Shown here piece by piece: positions 7,273-17,301 of a DNA stretch of 34,172 bases; the stretch's first letter is position 1; the number at the start of each line of letters is the position of its first letter. The stretch covers positions 1 through 34,172 of the forward strand of contig JAAZXT010000033.1 in NCBI GenBank assembly GCA_014240005.1, given 5' to 3'. Position numbers and translations under genes: made by a program. The DNA is from Fidelibacterota bacterium (lineage in GTDB: Bacteria > Fidelibacterota > Marinisomatia > Marinisomatales > Marinisomataceae). The notes under the pieces were generated by a model, which saw only the letters and a program-made list of their open reading frames with translations, was not told the origin of the DNA and did no database searches.

Positions 7273-10200
7273 ATGATAAGAAAAATCTCAAATTATATAT
7301 TTATTACATCGATTCTTGTAACTAGTATTTTTGCATCAACTGGTAGTAAGGATCACTCTGCTGAAATATTAAGCAGGGGGCGATATATTCCAATTGCGAT
7401 ATCAGATAATTTTCTAGTAACAGCTAAAACTTTCTCATCGCTTACGTCTAGAACAGTAGATATTTATGAATTATATAGCGGTATTGATTCGATGCAAAAA
7501 ACTGCAGAGTTAACATCGCCAAATCCATTATCTGGAGATGATTTTGGTTTCAGTATGGCATTGCATAATAATTATTTACTTATAGGTGCTCCAGGATCAG
7601 ATGATGGTAACGGAGCGGTATACTTATATCGTAAAGATTATACAGGAGAATGGATATTAGTAAAAACATTTGAAAACCCTAACGCAACGACAGATCCTAG
7701 TCAATCCCAAAAGTTTGGATATAATGTAGCTTTAGACGATAAGTATGTTGCTATTGCCTCACCTTTTTTCAATGATGGTACAGTATTTGTATATGACTTT
7801 AATCCTGAGTCTGAAAATTTCAATAATGCACGAACAACACCATTTGAAGTGATTGACGTGCGCAACTTAGGAGATGTAGAGGGTTGTTATGCTGACGGTC
7901 CAGATAAGTTCGGATTTGGAGTATCTATGTCGTTTAACAATAATAAGTTACTTATTGGATCATTAAAAGAATTTGTACATCTTGTTGAATTTAACAACGG
8001 GATTGTATCTGGCATTAATATTTTGTCTCCCGAACAAGAAGATCAGGAGAGTGATGGTAACAGACGTTTTGGTCAATCTGTCCATGTTGGAGATTCTAGT
8101 ATTTATATTTCAGCCCTAGAAGATAGTAATGGTCAAGGTAAGGTGTTTGTTTATCCTTATATAGATACCAACAATAGAACCGATGAAAGTCCTTGGACAA
8201 ATTTTTATACCATCCAACCTTCTGACTTAGTAGAAAATAGTTATTTTGGATATCGATTTAGCGAATTAGACAATCAATTAATTATTAGCACGTTTAATCA
8301 ATCTAATTTATATGTCTATAATAAAAATAAACTAAACAATCAATTCGCACTCAAAGAGGTAATCAAGAACAATAACTATAATAGTTCTGATTATTTTGGT
8401 AGAAATGTTGTTTTAATTGACGATGCGCTTATTACAGATGCTTATTATGCAGATGAGTTAGTGCTATATAATAATCTATCAACTACTCGACAATCTTTCA
8501 AAAATTTATCAACAAAAGGACCAGTTTTATCTATTAGCGGTAAAATAGAATGTACCGGAGGTACTGCGGGATCTTATGATTGTAATAATATTGACTTGAT
8601 GGCATTTATGGATAAGACAGAAATTGGTGGAGGAAACAATACCAATTTGAATGATATTTGGGGATGGACAGACCCTGTGACTGCTAAAGAATATGCACTT
8701 GTTGGTATGAGTAATGGAACATCTTTTGTTGACATTACTGCACCAGATAGCCCTGTATATGTGGGAAGATTGGCAACACATAGCAGTAATTCTACATGGC
8801 GCGATATTAAAGTATATAATAACTATGCTTTCATTGTATCAGAGGCAAGCGGTCATGGTATGCAAGTATTTGACTTAACAGTACTAAGAACTTTCGGTGG
8901 TACTCCCATTACGTTCTCTGAGACAGCTCATTATGGTGAATTTGGTAATGCACACAATATTTTTATTAATGAAGATACAGGCTTTGCATATGCTATAGGT
9001 ACGAGCACTTGCGGTCCAGGAGGATTGCATATTGTAGATATTAGTAATCCTAGTTTACCAGCAAAATCAGCTTGCGTGTCTGATCCTTCTACAGGAAGAA
9101 GTAATACGGGATATGTTCATGACGTACAATGTGTCGTATATAATGGACCGGATTCTGCATATGTCGGGAAAGAGATCTGTTTTGGTTCTAATGAGACCAA
9201 TGTTTGGATTGCAGATTTGAGCACCAAATCAGATGATTCTAGTGGTGCTAAAACTATTGGGCTTGGTAGTTACGATAACTATTATACCCACCAGGGATGG
9301 TTAACGGAAGATCATCGATACTTTATCGTAAATGATGAGCTAGATGAGATGAATGGAGGAATCGGTAATACAAGAACATTAATCTGGAATGTAGAAGACT
9401 TAAATAATCCAACAATACAAAAAGCCTATACTGGACCAACACCATCTATCGATCATAATAATTATATTATTGGAGATTATGTGTATATGTCTCATTACAC
9501 AAGCGGATTACGTATTCTTGATATTTCTGATATAAATAATCCAAGTGAAGCAGCATATTTTGATGTATATCCATCAAATAATAATGCATCATTTGATGGC
9601 ACTTGGAGTAATTATCCTTACTATGGTAGCGGAACGGTTGTAGTAACAGGCATTGATGAAGGGTTATATATTTTAAATCCTACACACGATGATACTGCAC
9701 CTGACGTGCCTGCTAATATTTCTTATTCAATTCCAGTTGATGGAACAATTACTTTTTCTTGGGATCTTAGCGCTGATACTAATTCTAAGGTTAGAGTTTA
9801 TAGGTCAGAAGAAGCTTTATTTACTCCTTCTTCTAGTAATTTAATCGCAGAAATAAGTTATCCAAATTCAGTATTTTCAGATACAGGTTTAGATACAAGC
9901 AAAACATATTATTATAAACTATCTACTGTTGATCAACAAGGACAAGAAAGTCAATATTCTTCTGAATATCAAATTAAACCAGTGACATTTGTTAATGCTC
10001 CTCCAAATATTGATACAATATCAGATGTGCAAATAAATGAAGATACTAATCTTGGTATACAGATTACTGGAGTTAATTACGGGGCAGACGTTAATGCTCA
10101 AAATGTCACTGTAACAGCATATGCGGAGGATACAGCCATGTTCCCTGCATTAGTAGTCAATAATCCTAGTTCTGGTCAATTTATACTTGATTTATCACCA

Positions 10201-11007
10201 AGTGAAAATAGTAATGGATCTTCTGTAGTATATGTTACTGTTCGAGATGATGGTGGTACAGCAGATGGCGGGATTGATTCGACAAGAGTATCATTTAATG
10301 CAACAGTATTACCGATAAATGATTCACCAGGATCTTTTACTACAACAGGAGAGTATGTATTTAATGCTATAGATGGTTCTGGTGCATATTTATCAACTGA
10401 ATATTTATTTATTACACCAGAAAATCAAAACGACTCATTAAGGTTTGTTTGGGAAGAATCTGTTGACGTAGATGGTGATAATATTGAGTATCGTATGATT
10501 GGTTACAATGATTTAGACTTCTTAAGTATGGATACATGGATTCAAGATAATTCAATAGCATGGGCATTAAAAGATTTAGTAGCACAAACTGACACTATTA
10601 ACGTTGCTGAAGGTTCATGGTCTGTTATATCTACAGATGGACAATCCTTTCAAACTGCAGTGTCTGGTTCTATTGGTAATTTAAAAATTGATGGAAGAGC
10701 ATTGATACCGGATGTATTAGAGTTAAAGCAAAATTATCCAAACCCATTTACATCATTTACAACATTAGAGTATGATGTTCCATCAACTCAGTATATTGTT
10801 GTAAGGGTATTTAATATTAAAGGTCAGCTTGTTGCTACTTTAGTAGATGAAGAGCAAGGAGCTGGCTATAAATCAGTAGTATGGGATGGAACCAATGACA
10901 ATGGGGACTTAGTAAGTTCAGGAGTCTATTTCTGTCAAATGTATACACCGGCTAATCCAAATGGTGGCCAGTTTATTAAAGCAATAAAGATGTTAAGACT
11001 AAGATAA
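7273..11007 (+). CDS. Large secreted multidomain protein: FG-GAP-like repeats, choice-of-anchor B domain, FN3-like domain, T9SS type A-like C-terminal sorting domain
   Basis: N-terminal signal; GDDFGFSMALHNNYLLIGAPGSDDGNGAVYLY; HQGWLTEDHRYFIVNDELDE; LKQNYPNPFTSFTTLEYDVP...VVWDGTNDNGDLVSSGVYF. Confidence 0.88.
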   Translation: MIRKISNYIFITSILVTSIFASTGSKDHSAEILSRGRYIPIAISDNFLVTAKTFSSLTSRTVDIYELYSGIDSMQKTAELTSPNPLSGDDFGFSMALHNNYLLIGAPGSDDGNGAVYLYRKDYTGEWILVKTFENPNATTDPSQSQKFGYNVALDDKYVAIASPFFNDGTVFVYDFNPESENFNNARTTPFEVIDVRNLGDVEGCYADGPDKFGFGVSMSFNNNKLLIGSLKEFVHLVEFNNGIVSGINILSPEQEDQESDGNRRFGQSVHVGDSSIYISALEDSNGQGKVFVYPYIDTNNRTDESPWTNFYTIQPSDLVENSYFGYRFSELDNQLIISTFNQSNLYVYNKNKLNNQFALKEVIKNNNYNSSDYFGRNVVLIDDALITDAYYADELVLYNNLSTTRQSFKNLSTKGPVLSISGKIECTGGTAGSYDCNNIDLMAFMDKTEIGGGNNTNLNDIWGWTDPVTAKEYALVGMSNGTSFVDITAPDSPVYVGRLATHSSNSTWRDIKVYNNYAFIVSEASGHGMQVFDLTVLRTFGGTPITFSETAHYGEFGNAHNIFINEDTGFAYAIGTSTCGPGGLHIVDISNPSLPAKSACVSDPSTGRSNTGYVHDVQCVVYNGPDSAYVGKEICFGSNETNVWIADLSTKSDDSSGAKTIGLGSYDNYYTHQGWLTEDHRYFIVNDELDEMNGGIGNTRTLIWNVEDLNNPTIQKAYTGPTPSIDHNNYIIGDYVYMSHYTSGLRILDISDINNPSEAAYFDVYPSNNNASFDGTWSNYPYYGSGTVVVTGIDEGLYILNPTHDDTAPDVPANISYSIPVDGTITFSWDLSADTNSKVRVYRSEEALFTPSSSNLIAEISYPNSVFSDTGLDTSKTYYYKLSTVDQQGQESQYSSEYQIKPVTFVNAPPNIDTISDVQINEDTNLGIQITGVNYGADVNAQNVTVTAYAEDTAMFPALVVNNPSSGQFILDLSPSENSNGSSVVYVTVRDDGGTADGGIDSTRVSFNATVLPINDSPGSFTTTGEYVFNAIDGSGAYLSTEYLFITPENQNDSLRFVWEESVDVDGDNIEYRMIGYNDLDFLSMDTWIQDNSIAWALKDLVAQTDTINVAEGSWSVISTDGQSFQTAVSGSIGNLKIDGRALIPDVLELKQNYPNPFTSFTTLEYDVPSTQYIVVRVFNIKGQLVATLVDEEQGAGYKSVVWDGTNDNGDLVSSGVYFCQMYTPANPNGGQFIKAIKMLRLR

Positions 11008-11010
11008 ACG

Positions 11011-11625
11011 TTGAATCCATTAAAAAATCTATATCAATGGGTCTTATCATGGGCAGAGAGCGCCTATGGAGTATTCATTTTATTTTGTGTCTCTTTTGCT
11101 GAATCATCTTTTTTTCCTGTTCCAGCCGATCCTTTGTTGATCGCATTAGCAATCGGGAATACTAAAAAATCATTTTACTATGCCTTTATGTGTACTTTGG
11201 GATCTGTTGTTGGTGGAATATTTGGATATATGATTGGATATTTCCTTTGGTGGACATCTCCAGGCGAATATTCCTCAGTTGCAGAATTCTTCTTCAATAT
11301 AGTTCCTGGGTTTACCACAGAAGTATTTGATAATATCAAAATTCGATATGAAACCTATAATTTTATTGTAATCTTTACTGCCGCATTTACGCCAATTCCA
11401 TATAAAGTGTTCTCTATTAGCGCAGGTGCATTTTCTATTAATTTACCGATATTCATTATTGCATCTATTCTGGGACGAGGTTTGCGTTTCTATATGATTA
11501 GTACGCTAGTATGGTTTTTTGGAGACGCTATTAAGGCAATGATGGATAAGTATTTTAACCTATTTATTATCATTTTAACTATCATATTTTGCTTAAGCTA
11601 TTTTTTGATTGGATATCTATTTTAA
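11011..11625 (+). CDS. YqaA/DedA (VTT domain) family membrane protein, TTG start
   Basis: FAESSFFPVPADPLLIALAIGN...GSVVGGIFGYMIGYFLW; TTG codon 3 nt after the preceding stop. Confidence 0.85.
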   Translation: MNPLKNLYQWVLSWAESAYGVFILFCVSFAESSFFPVPADPLLIALAIGNTKKSFYYAFMCTLGSVVGGIFGYMIGYFLWWTSPGEYSSVAEFFFNIVPGFTTEVFDNIKIRYETYNFIVIFTAAFTPIPYKVFSISAGAFSINLPIFIIASILGRGLRFYMISTLVWFFGDAIKAMMDKYFNLFIIILTIIFCLSYFLIGYLF

Positions 11626-11644
11626 TTTGTTATAGTTTTCGGCC

Positions 11645-12889
11645 ATGAAATATACATTATATCTATCTATTCTATTTTTAGCATCATGTGCTACCAATAT
11701 GCCTAATGCTAGTATTCCTGAGATTAAAACCACGAAAAATGATATTACTATTGATGATTTTAAATCACATATTACTTATTTATCATCAGATGGATTGCGA
11801 GGAAGAAGTTCTGGTACGCCAGGAGATAGGCTGGCTAAGGATTATATTGTCAATCACTTTACTAACGCTGGACTACCAACAGAAAGAATGATTGAAGTCC
11901 AAGAGCATTATGTTGCAAAAAGCAGACTTAAGCCTAAAAATAAAGTTAAAACATATAATATTATTGCGACCTTACCAGGTAATGATGAACAATTAAAAAA
12001 TGAATACGTTGTTATTGGCGCTCATTATGATAGCGTCAAAAATACACTTGGATTGATTCATAACGGTGCAGACGACAATGGATCAGGAACAGCAATGATT
12101 CTAGAATTATTTGAAAAATTTGCTTCGACTAACACACATAGAAGAACATTAGTTTTTATGACTTTTGGTGGAGAAGAGTTAGGTCTTTTAGGCTCAAAGC
12201 ATTACGTCAATAATCCAACAATCGATTTAAGTAAAGTACAATTAATGGTGAATTTAGATATGGTTGGAAGAATGGACGAAGAAAATAACGTGCAGTTAGG
12301 CGGATCTCCATCTGCAACGAATCTCTCATCGAAGCTTCACCCATTTTTTGTCAATTCTAAGATTAATATAATAGATTTAGGAAAAGGGATATTTAGTCGA
12401 TCAGATCATTATAATTTTTATAAAAAAGATATTCCTGTTCTTTTCTTTTTTACAGGGATTCATCCAGATTATCATACAGCAACAGATGATGAAGATAAAA
12501 TCAACTATGATGGAATGATGGAAATTTCTCAAGTAGTAGAGCCAATCGTTTCTGAATTTGCTAACTCTGAAGAGAGGCTTATTTTTGAAAAAATGGAAGA
12601 TGAACAACAAACAATGCAACAATCTCCATCAAAAATGAAAGTTACTTTAGGTGTAATGCCCGATTACGCTTACGATGGTAAGGGGCTCAAAATAGATAGT
12701 GTAATAGATAATCGTCCCGCAAAAATGGCAGGCATATTAGACGGAGATATTCTTATTAAAATCCAAGATATGGATATTGTAGATATTTATAAATATATGG
12801 AAGCACTTTCAAATATTGAACCTGGCGATCAAGCTCAAGTGACAGTGTTAAGAGCTGAAGAAAAAGTAATATTAGATGTACAATTTTAA
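11645..12889 (+). CDS. M28 family zinc metallopeptidase lipoprotein with C-terminal PDZ domain
   Basis: Lipobox FLASC; VIGAHYDSV, GADDNGSGTA, TFGGEELGLLGS, NLDMVGR; C-terminal PDZ-like VIDNRPAKMAGILDGDILIKIQD. Confidence 0.92.
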   Translation: MKYTLYLSILFLASCATNMPNASIPEIKTTKNDITIDDFKSHITYLSSDGLRGRSSGTPGDRLAKDYIVNHFTNAGLPTERMIEVQEHYVAKSRLKPKNKVKTYNIIATLPGNDEQLKNEYVVIGAHYDSVKNTLGLIHNGADDNGSGTAMILELFEKFASTNTHRRTLVFMTFGGEELGLLGSKHYVNNPTIDLSKVQLMVNLDMVGRMDEENNVQLGGSPSATNLSSKLHPFFVNSKINIIDLGKGIFSRSDHYNFYKKDIPVLFFFTGIHPDYHTATDDEDKINYDGMMEISQVVEPIVSEFANSEERLIFEKMEDEQQTMQQSPSKMKVTLGVMPDYAYDGKGLKIDSVIDNRPAKMAGILDGDILIKIQDMDIVDIYKYMEALSNIEPGDQAQVTVLRAEEKVILDVQF

Positions 12890-13925
12890 GAGACAACACG
12901 TCCAGAAATTATTAATCGTTTTTGCATTCTCGTTCTTTTCATGTAGTCAGCCTCAGACATTTACAATTACCAATGTGCAACAATTGACTCTTACGGGTGA
13001 TAATGGAGAAGGATATTTCAATCAAGAGGAAACACAGATTGTCTTTCAATCTAAGCGTGACGGCAATGAGTGTGATAAGCTGTACTTGGTAGATGTAGAT
13101 GGTAAAAATCTCAGAGAATTTCCAATAAAAGACGGAGCCTTTACTTGTGCACATTACGCCCTTGATAATGAGTTTATTTTCTTTTCTTCAACAATAAAAG
13201 ACGGATCTGAATGTCCAAAAATTTATAAACATCCCAATCCTCGCAAGTATATTTGGCCTTTAAGAAATTATGAGATTTATAGATGGGACGGTGATACTGC
13301 AATGCAATTAACTAATGCTCCAGGATATAATGCTGAAACCACTATCCATCCAACAGAAAGAAAAGTTATTTTTACATCAATGCGTGAAGGGGATATAGAT
13401 TTATACGAAATGGATTATGATGGTAGTAATGTAAAGCGCATTACCACAGAGTTTGGTTATGATGGAGGGGCATTTTACTCTCCTGATGGGAATAGTATTG
13501 TATGGCGTGCATGGTACCCTAGTAATGATGAAGAAAAAGAAAAATGGTCTACCAATTTAAGTAATCGTTATATAGACGCTGTACCATTAGATATTTATGT
13601 GGCAAAACGAGATGGATCTAATAAAAAAAGATTAACGAATAATGGAGCTACTAACTGGTCTCCATCATGGCATCCAGATGGTAAGCATATTGTTTTTTCA
13701 TCTAATATGGATGATTGGAGAGAAGACTATAATGCTTTTGGAAGTAACTTTGAACTTTACATGATTCATGTAAATACTTTAAAGATCCAGCGCTTAACCA
13801 ATAATGATACTTTTGATTCATTTCCAGTAATATCGCAAAATGGAAAAATTATTTTTTCTTCGAATCGGGATGCAGAAAATCCCCGTCAAACAAATATTTT
13901 TATCGGATCTATTATCAATAAATAG
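12876..13925 (+). CDS. TolB/PD40-like beta-propeller lipoprotein
   Basis: Signal with FFSC; repeated D(Y)DGSN-K-RIT / SPDGNSIVW / HPDGKHIVFSSN motifs; overlaps the upstream gene by 14 nt. Confidence 0.82.
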   Translation: MYNFKRQHVQKLLIVFAFSFFSCSQPQTFTITNVQQLTLTGDNGEGYFNQEETQIVFQSKRDGNECDKLYLVDVDGKNLREFPIKDGAFTCAHYALDNEFIFFSSTIKDGSECPKIYKHPNPRKYIWPLRNYEIYRWDGDTAMQLTNAPGYNAETTIHPTERKVIFTSMREGDIDLYEMDYDGSNVKRITTEFGYDGGAFYSPDGNSIVWRAWYPSNDEEKEKWSTNLSNRYIDAVPLDIYVAKRDGSNKKRLTNNGATNWSPSWHPDGKHIVFSSNMDDWREDYNAFGSNFELYMIHVNTLKIQRLTNNDTFDSFPVISQNGKIIFSSNRDAENPRQTNIFIGSIINK

Positions 13926-13930
13926 CTTCT

Positions 13931-13949
13931 ATTGAGATTTAATCTCAAT
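13931..13949. promoter_or_regulatory. Palindromic operator 1: ATTGAGATT-T-AATCTCAAT
   Basis: Perfect 9-1-9 inverted repeat; inner 15-mer TGAGATT-T-AATCTCA is in the 7-1-7 format typical of Fur-superfamily boxes. Confidence 0.7.
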
Positions 13950-13975
13950 TATACTTGCATCTAGATTCTTTCTAT

Positions 13976-13981
13976 TATAAT
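13976..13981 (+). promoter_or_regulatory. Putative -10 element (TATAAT) of the TonB receptor transcript
   Basis: TATAAT immediately upstream of operator 2; possible weak -35 TTGCAT at 13955-13960 with a short 15-bp spacer. Confidence 0.45.
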
Positions 13982-14000
13982 ATTGAGATATAGTCTCAAT
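13982..14000. promoter_or_regulatory. Palindromic operator 2: ATTGAGA-TATAG-TCTCAAT
   Basis: Same 7-bp arms and 19-bp length as operator 1; 51 bp centre to centre. Confidence 0.7.
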
Positions 14001-14009
14001 AGCATATAA

Positions 14010-16400
14010 ATGGGAATGATAAAAAACATAACAATATTATTAGGATTCTTTAGTTTAATTTTCGCTCAAACTACCGTGTCTGGTGTAGTAACAGATGAAA
14101 ATAATAATCCTGTTGCTGATGCTAATATTATTCTTTCAAACGGTAAAGGTACAACAAGTGGTAGTGATGGTAGTTTCATATTTACTGCAATAGTTCCTAT
14201 AACAGCAACATTTTCAGCAATTGGTTACGCAGATAAAAACGTATCAGTCAATGATGAAAGTGTGTCTGTAGAACTATCAAGCAAACCTGTAGCATTAGAT
14301 GCTGTGGATGTATTAGCAGATGCTGCTAGTATTACATCAGGTATGTTCTTAAGATCTGTTAGACCAAGTTCTGTTGTTTCAGAATCAGAATTAAAACAAT
14401 TTGATCACACCGACATTCATCGTGTCGTATCACGTATTCCCGGAGTTTATGTACAGGAAGAAGATGGTTTAGGTTTAAGACCTAATATCGGAGTTCGTGG
14501 TACAGGTCTATTACGTATGGAAAAATTAAATGTAATGGAGGATGGTATTATTATTGCACCGGCTCCATATGCATCACCAGCTGCGTATTATTCTCCAACA
14601 ATGGGGCGTATGCAGTCTTTAGAGATACGTAAAGGATCTACTCAAATTAAACACGGACCTTTCACTACAGGTGGATCATTAAATTATATATCTACTTCAA
14701 TTCCTTCATCAGTATTAAATAATGTTGCTTTTACCACTGGAAGCTTTGGTAAAACAGTATTACACGTTAAATCAGGAAATACAGTAGGGCAATGGGGTTA
14801 TTTATTTGAGATTTACAACGATATGACTAATGGTTTCAAAGAATTATATGGCGGAGGAGATACTGGTTATGCTAAAACTGATGTATTAGCTAAAGTTCGT
14901 TATTCTATGAACGCTAACCATGCTTTAGAAATGAAAGTTTCTATGACAGATGAAATCTCAGATGAAACATATCTTGGATTATCAGATGATGATTATGCTA
15001 CTAACCCATTAAGAAGATATCGTGCGTCCCAACTAGATGAGATGGATGCAGATCATACTCAAGTAGTATTATCATATGCTGGTAAATTATCAGATAATCT
15101 ATCTCTAGCTATAAGTGCTTATAATAATGAGTTCGCCAGAAATTGGTACAAATTAAATAAAGTAAATGGTCAAAAACTTAGCGTTGTTGCAAACCCAAGT
15201 AGTGATCAAGATACTTTTTTATTAATGAGTGCAATGGATAGTGATGCAGATGCATACAGAATTAAAGCTAATAATCGTGAATATTTATCAACTGGTGTTC
15301 AAGCAGTGTTAAACTGGAACGCTGGTAATCATGATGTGCAGGCTGGAATGCGCATACATTCAGACGAAATGGATCGTTTCCAATGGGAAGATAGATATCA
15401 AATGGTTGCAGGAAAGTTAAATATGACTACAGCAGCAATCCCTGGTTCTGACTCTAATAGAATCGATTCTGCAGAAGCTGCTGCAGTGTACGTTGAAGAT
15501 AGAATGATTTCTGGTGATTGGACTGTCACAAGCGGTGTAAGATATGAAGAAATCACTGTTAAAAGAAAAGATTGGGGTAAATCAGACCAGTTTCGTGCTA
15601 CGGATCCATCAGTTAAAGAACAAACATTTAATGTGATTGTTCCTGGTGTAGCAATTGAGTATGGATTACAAGATGGAACTACGCTTGCATATGGTATTCA
15701 TAAAGGATTCGCTCCTTATGGACCAGGTGGTGTTAAAGTAGTTGATGGTGCTACTCAAGAAGTAGAGCCAGAAACAAGTTGGAATCATGAATGGACAGTA
15801 AGATCTTATGAAGGTTTGAACGGATTAGAGCTAACATTCTTCATGAACAACTATGATAACTTGCTAGGATCAGATACTGCTGCTTCAGGTGGCGGAACAG
15901 ATGAACTATATAATGGTGGTGCTGTTGACGTGGCTGGATTAGAATTATATCTTAGACGTATGTTAATGGATAATGGTACTGTACAGTTACCGATTGAAAT
16001 TTCATATACAAAAACTAATACTGAATTTAAAGAATCATTTACTACCGCTTATGAAGGATGGCCAGATGTTTCATCTGGAGATGAACTTCCTTATATACCT
16101 GAAACAATGGTAGCTGTAAACTTAGGCGCAAACTGGGATAAAACTTCAGTAAACGTTGGCTTAAAACATACTTCAGAAATGAGAACAACAGCAGGATCAG
16201 GTCGATTAACTGACGCAAATTCTACGGATGCACTTACTATAGTTGATTTAGGCATAAAATATGCACTTCAAAGTAATTTAACCCTATCTATGGGTGTTAA
16301 AAACCTATTGGACAAGGATGCTGTTGTAGCAAGAAGACCTTATGGTGCTCGTCCTACAATGCCAAGAAGCATTACTTTTGGAATAAATTATATCTACTAA
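14010..16400 (+). CDS. TonB-dependent outer-membrane receptor with N-terminal carboxypeptidase-regulatory-like domain, FecA (Fe-dicitrate)-like
   Basis: TVSGVVTDENNNPVADANIIL; plug LRPNIGVRGTGLLRMEKLNVMEDG...APYASPAAYYSPTMGRMQSLEIRKGSTQIKHGPFTTGGSLNYIS; SDETYLGLSDDDYATNPLRRYRASQLDEMD is typical of FecA-like receptors; C-terminal barrel with LGIKYALQSNLTLSMGVKNLLDKD. ATG at 14016 is an alternative start. Confidence 0.92.
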   Translation: MGMIKNITILLGFFSLIFAQTTVSGVVTDENNNPVADANIILSNGKGTTSGSDGSFIFTAIVPITATFSAIGYADKNVSVNDESVSVELSSKPVALDAVDVLADAASITSGMFLRSVRPSSVVSESELKQFDHTDIHRVVSRIPGVYVQEEDGLGLRPNIGVRGTGLLRMEKLNVMEDGIIIAPAPYASPAAYYSPTMGRMQSLEIRKGSTQIKHGPFTTGGSLNYISTSIPSSVLNNVAFTTGSFGKTVLHVKSGNTVGQWGYLFEIYNDMTNGFKELYGGGDTGYAKTDVLAKVRYSMNANHALEMKVSMTDEISDETYLGLSDDDYATNPLRRYRASQLDEMDADHTQVVLSYAGKLSDNLSLAISAYNNEFARNWYKLNKVNGQKLSVVANPSSDQDTFLLMSAMDSDADAYRIKANNREYLSTGVQAVLNWNAGNHDVQAGMRIHSDEMDRFQWEDRYQMVAGKLNMTTAAIPGSDSNRIDSAEAAAVYVEDRMISGDWTVTSGVRYEEITVKRKDWGKSDQFRATDPSVKEQTFNVIVPGVAIEYGLQDGTTLAYGIHKGFAPYGPGGVKVVDGATQEVEPETSWNHEWTVRSYEGLNGLELTFFMNNYDNLLGSDTAASGGGTDELYNGGAVDVAGLELYLRRMLMDNGTVQLPIEISYTKTNTEFKESFTTAYEGWPDVSSGDELPYIPETMVAVNLGANWDKTSVNVGLKHTSEMRTTAGSGRLTDANSTDALTIVDLGIKYALQSNLTLSMGVKNLLDKDAVVARRPYGARPTMPRSITFGINYIY

Positions 16401-16502
16401 TAAGAGTTTTGAATTTTTAAGGCTGTTTTCTACTTATTTGCTTTCAGATGTTTATTATTGTTAAATTGTTTTAGTTAATAAAGTAAAAAAGGAACACATC
16501 AA

Positions 16503-17228
16503 ATGAAAAAAATATTAGTAATGATGATTTTTTCAAGTATTATTTTTGGACAATATCACATGCAATCTTCTCTAAGTATTAGAGATGGAGTTAAAGCTAC
16601 AGATTTTGAAAGCGCAATGATACATCACAATAAAGCACATCAAAATGAATTAGGAGCAGTAAACACTTTTCTTGTGCTTAATGGACCTAATGTGGGTCAA
16701 TATGTAAGAATGCATCAAGGATTATTTCCAATTCCAGCTGATCAATTAGATGCAATTTATAATGCACATAATAATCACGATCCAGTACCTTACGATAAAT
16801 GGAATGACAGTATGTTGAAACAAGAAACTGGCACTCAGTTTTATACCGTAAGAGGTGACTTGAGCTATAACATGCAATATAAACCTGACTATAAATATCT
16901 TACTATGTCAGTGTTCCAAATTGCTCAAGGTGGAAATGCTTATGCTGAGAATGTTTTTGCAATGATGAATGAGATTAGAGCAGAAATGGGATCTACAGAG
17001 CATTTTGTATGCATGCAGATGAATACAGGCGGAAAGTTTAATGAATATGTTTTTGCAACTGGTCACGATACAATGTCTGAAACTTTAGATCAGTCAGCGT
17101 TCTATGCAGCTCTTGCTAAACTTGCTGAGAAGAATCCTGATTGGGATAAAGAATGGGGTCAAAATGTTTGGGGTGGTTATAGCCAAACAATGGAGTTTAG
17201 ACCTGAGTTAAGTACGCAATTAGATTAA
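16503..17228 (+). CDS. Secreted protein of unknown function with internal duplication (possibly tandem dimeric alpha/beta-barrel-like halves)
   Basis: Signal MKKILVMMIFSSIIFGQ; RBS AAAAGGAAC; halves ending FYTVRGDLS and YSQTMEFRPELS with a similar layout. Confidence 0.6.
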   Translation: MKKILVMMIFSSIIFGQYHMQSSLSIRDGVKATDFESAMIHHNKAHQNELGAVNTFLVLNGPNVGQYVRMHQGLFPIPADQLDAIYNAHNNHDPVPYDKWNDSMLKQETGTQFYTVRGDLSYNMQYKPDYKYLTMSVFQIAQGGNAYAENVFAMMNEIRAEMGSTEHFVCMQMNTGGKFNEYVFATGHDTMSETLDQSAFYAALAKLAEKNPDWDKEWGQNVWGGYSQTMEFRPELSTQLD

Positions 17229-17244
17229 TTATCAATTTAAAAAT

Positions 17245-17282
17245 AAAAAGCCTATCAATTATCTAGTTGGTAGGCTTTTTTT
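17245..17282 (+). terminator. Rho-independent terminator
   Basis: AAAAAGCCTATCAA-ttatctag-TTGGTAGGCTTTTTTT: long stem with one G:T wobble, U tract. Confidence 0.88.
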
Positions 17283-17301
17283 ATACCTAAATTAAAATAT
17301 A

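Noticed and set aside
8527-8781. Minus-strand ORFs inside + genes (e.g. 8527-8781, 17529-17804, 26420-26707, 27269-27466)
   Set aside because: Antisense to strongly supported coding sequence; no domain or RBS support.
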